DNA from: Trichoplax sp. H2
Lineage: Eukaryota > Placozoa > Uniplacotomia > Trichoplacea
Assembly: GCA_003344405.1 (NCBI GenBank)
Contig: NOWV01000017.1
Span: 682,001-746,000 of the forward strand
Length of the DNA stretch: 64,000 nucleotides
Direction: 5' to 3'
A program made the position numbers and the translations under genes. Positions within the stretch are counted from its first letter, which is position 1, and every line of letters begins with the position of its first letter. The notes under the pieces were generated by a model. It was given only the letters and a program-made list of their open reading frames with translations, was not told the origin of the DNA and ran no database searches. Positions 63,866 through 64,000 of this stretch are shown one piece after another.

Positions 63866-64000
63866 CTATAAAAATTGAACAGAAAAATCTTGTTGGTATA
63901 AATACTTAATATAATTTTATACCACGAAGAATTCGATGTGATAAATTTGTTATACAAGGTACAAGTAAGTATAAGAATTTTTTTTACTTAGTAACGATAG

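Noticed and set aside
63866-64000. Possible 5' DCTN5 exon with an LYNK-like segment
   Set aside because: LYNK is reminiscent of the DCTN5 N-terminus, but there is no ATG, and the donor phase does not fit the next exon.

Overview
This window is nuclear DNA of an animal. The genes are split by many short GT-AG introns, the DNA is AT-rich, and the products are metazoan or holozoan: RPTOR, DCTN5, IQCB1, TEDC2, ATAD5, ERCC6, NOL11 and PCYT2. Compact genes, short introns, an AT-rich background, well-conserved animal proteins and a retained endonuclease IV together suggest an early-branching animal, most likely a placozoan (Trichoplax/Hoilungia group). That assignment is inference. I saw no bacterial genes, rRNA, tRNA, CRISPR array or recognisable transposase.

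Layout from left to right: PCYT2 (+, 18 exons, 897-6553); intronless IQCB1/NPHP5 (+, 8529-10313); ATAD5 (-, 12 exons, 12060-17685); a repeat-rich spacer; RPTOR (+, 34 exons, 20351-28940); a spacer with a diverged direct repeat; an intronless secreted cysteine-rich protein (+, 32724-33380); ERCC6/CSB (-, about 21 exons, 36056-42676); a tandem repeat of about 205 bp units; an Nfo/Apn1-type AP endonuclease (+, 2 exons, 43916-45326); TEDC2 (-, 17 exons, 46084-49522); NOL11 (+, about 20 exons, 50588-56215); a 3.6 kb spacer; a second copy of the cysteine-rich protein (-, 59805-60461); repeats; and the 3' part of DCTN5 (-, 62980 to beyond the right edge). Exons were placed by matching translated segments to remembered family sequences and requiring GT...AG borders with consistent codon phase. 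Summed coding lengths divide by three for PCYT2 (365 aa), ATAD5 (1522 aa), RPTOR (1258 aa), TEDC2 (508 aa) and the AP endonuclease (382 aa).

The genes do not form one pathway. Three act in genome maintenance (ATAD5 in PCNA unloading, ERCC6 in transcription-coupled repair, the AP endonuclease in base excision repair), and the last two are a divergent pair. Two are ciliary or centriolar (IQCB1, TEDC2). The rest are housekeeping: TORC1 scaffold, phosphatidylethanolamine synthesis, ribosome biogenesis and dynactin. Spacers and some introns carry clusters of short GTAC-type palindromes.

I found no clear undescribed system. The items most worth a second look are the pair of intronless, probably GPI-anchored HHIP-N/folate-receptor-like proteins, the tandem repeat between two repair genes, the intronless IQCB1, and the dispersed GTAC palindrome family.
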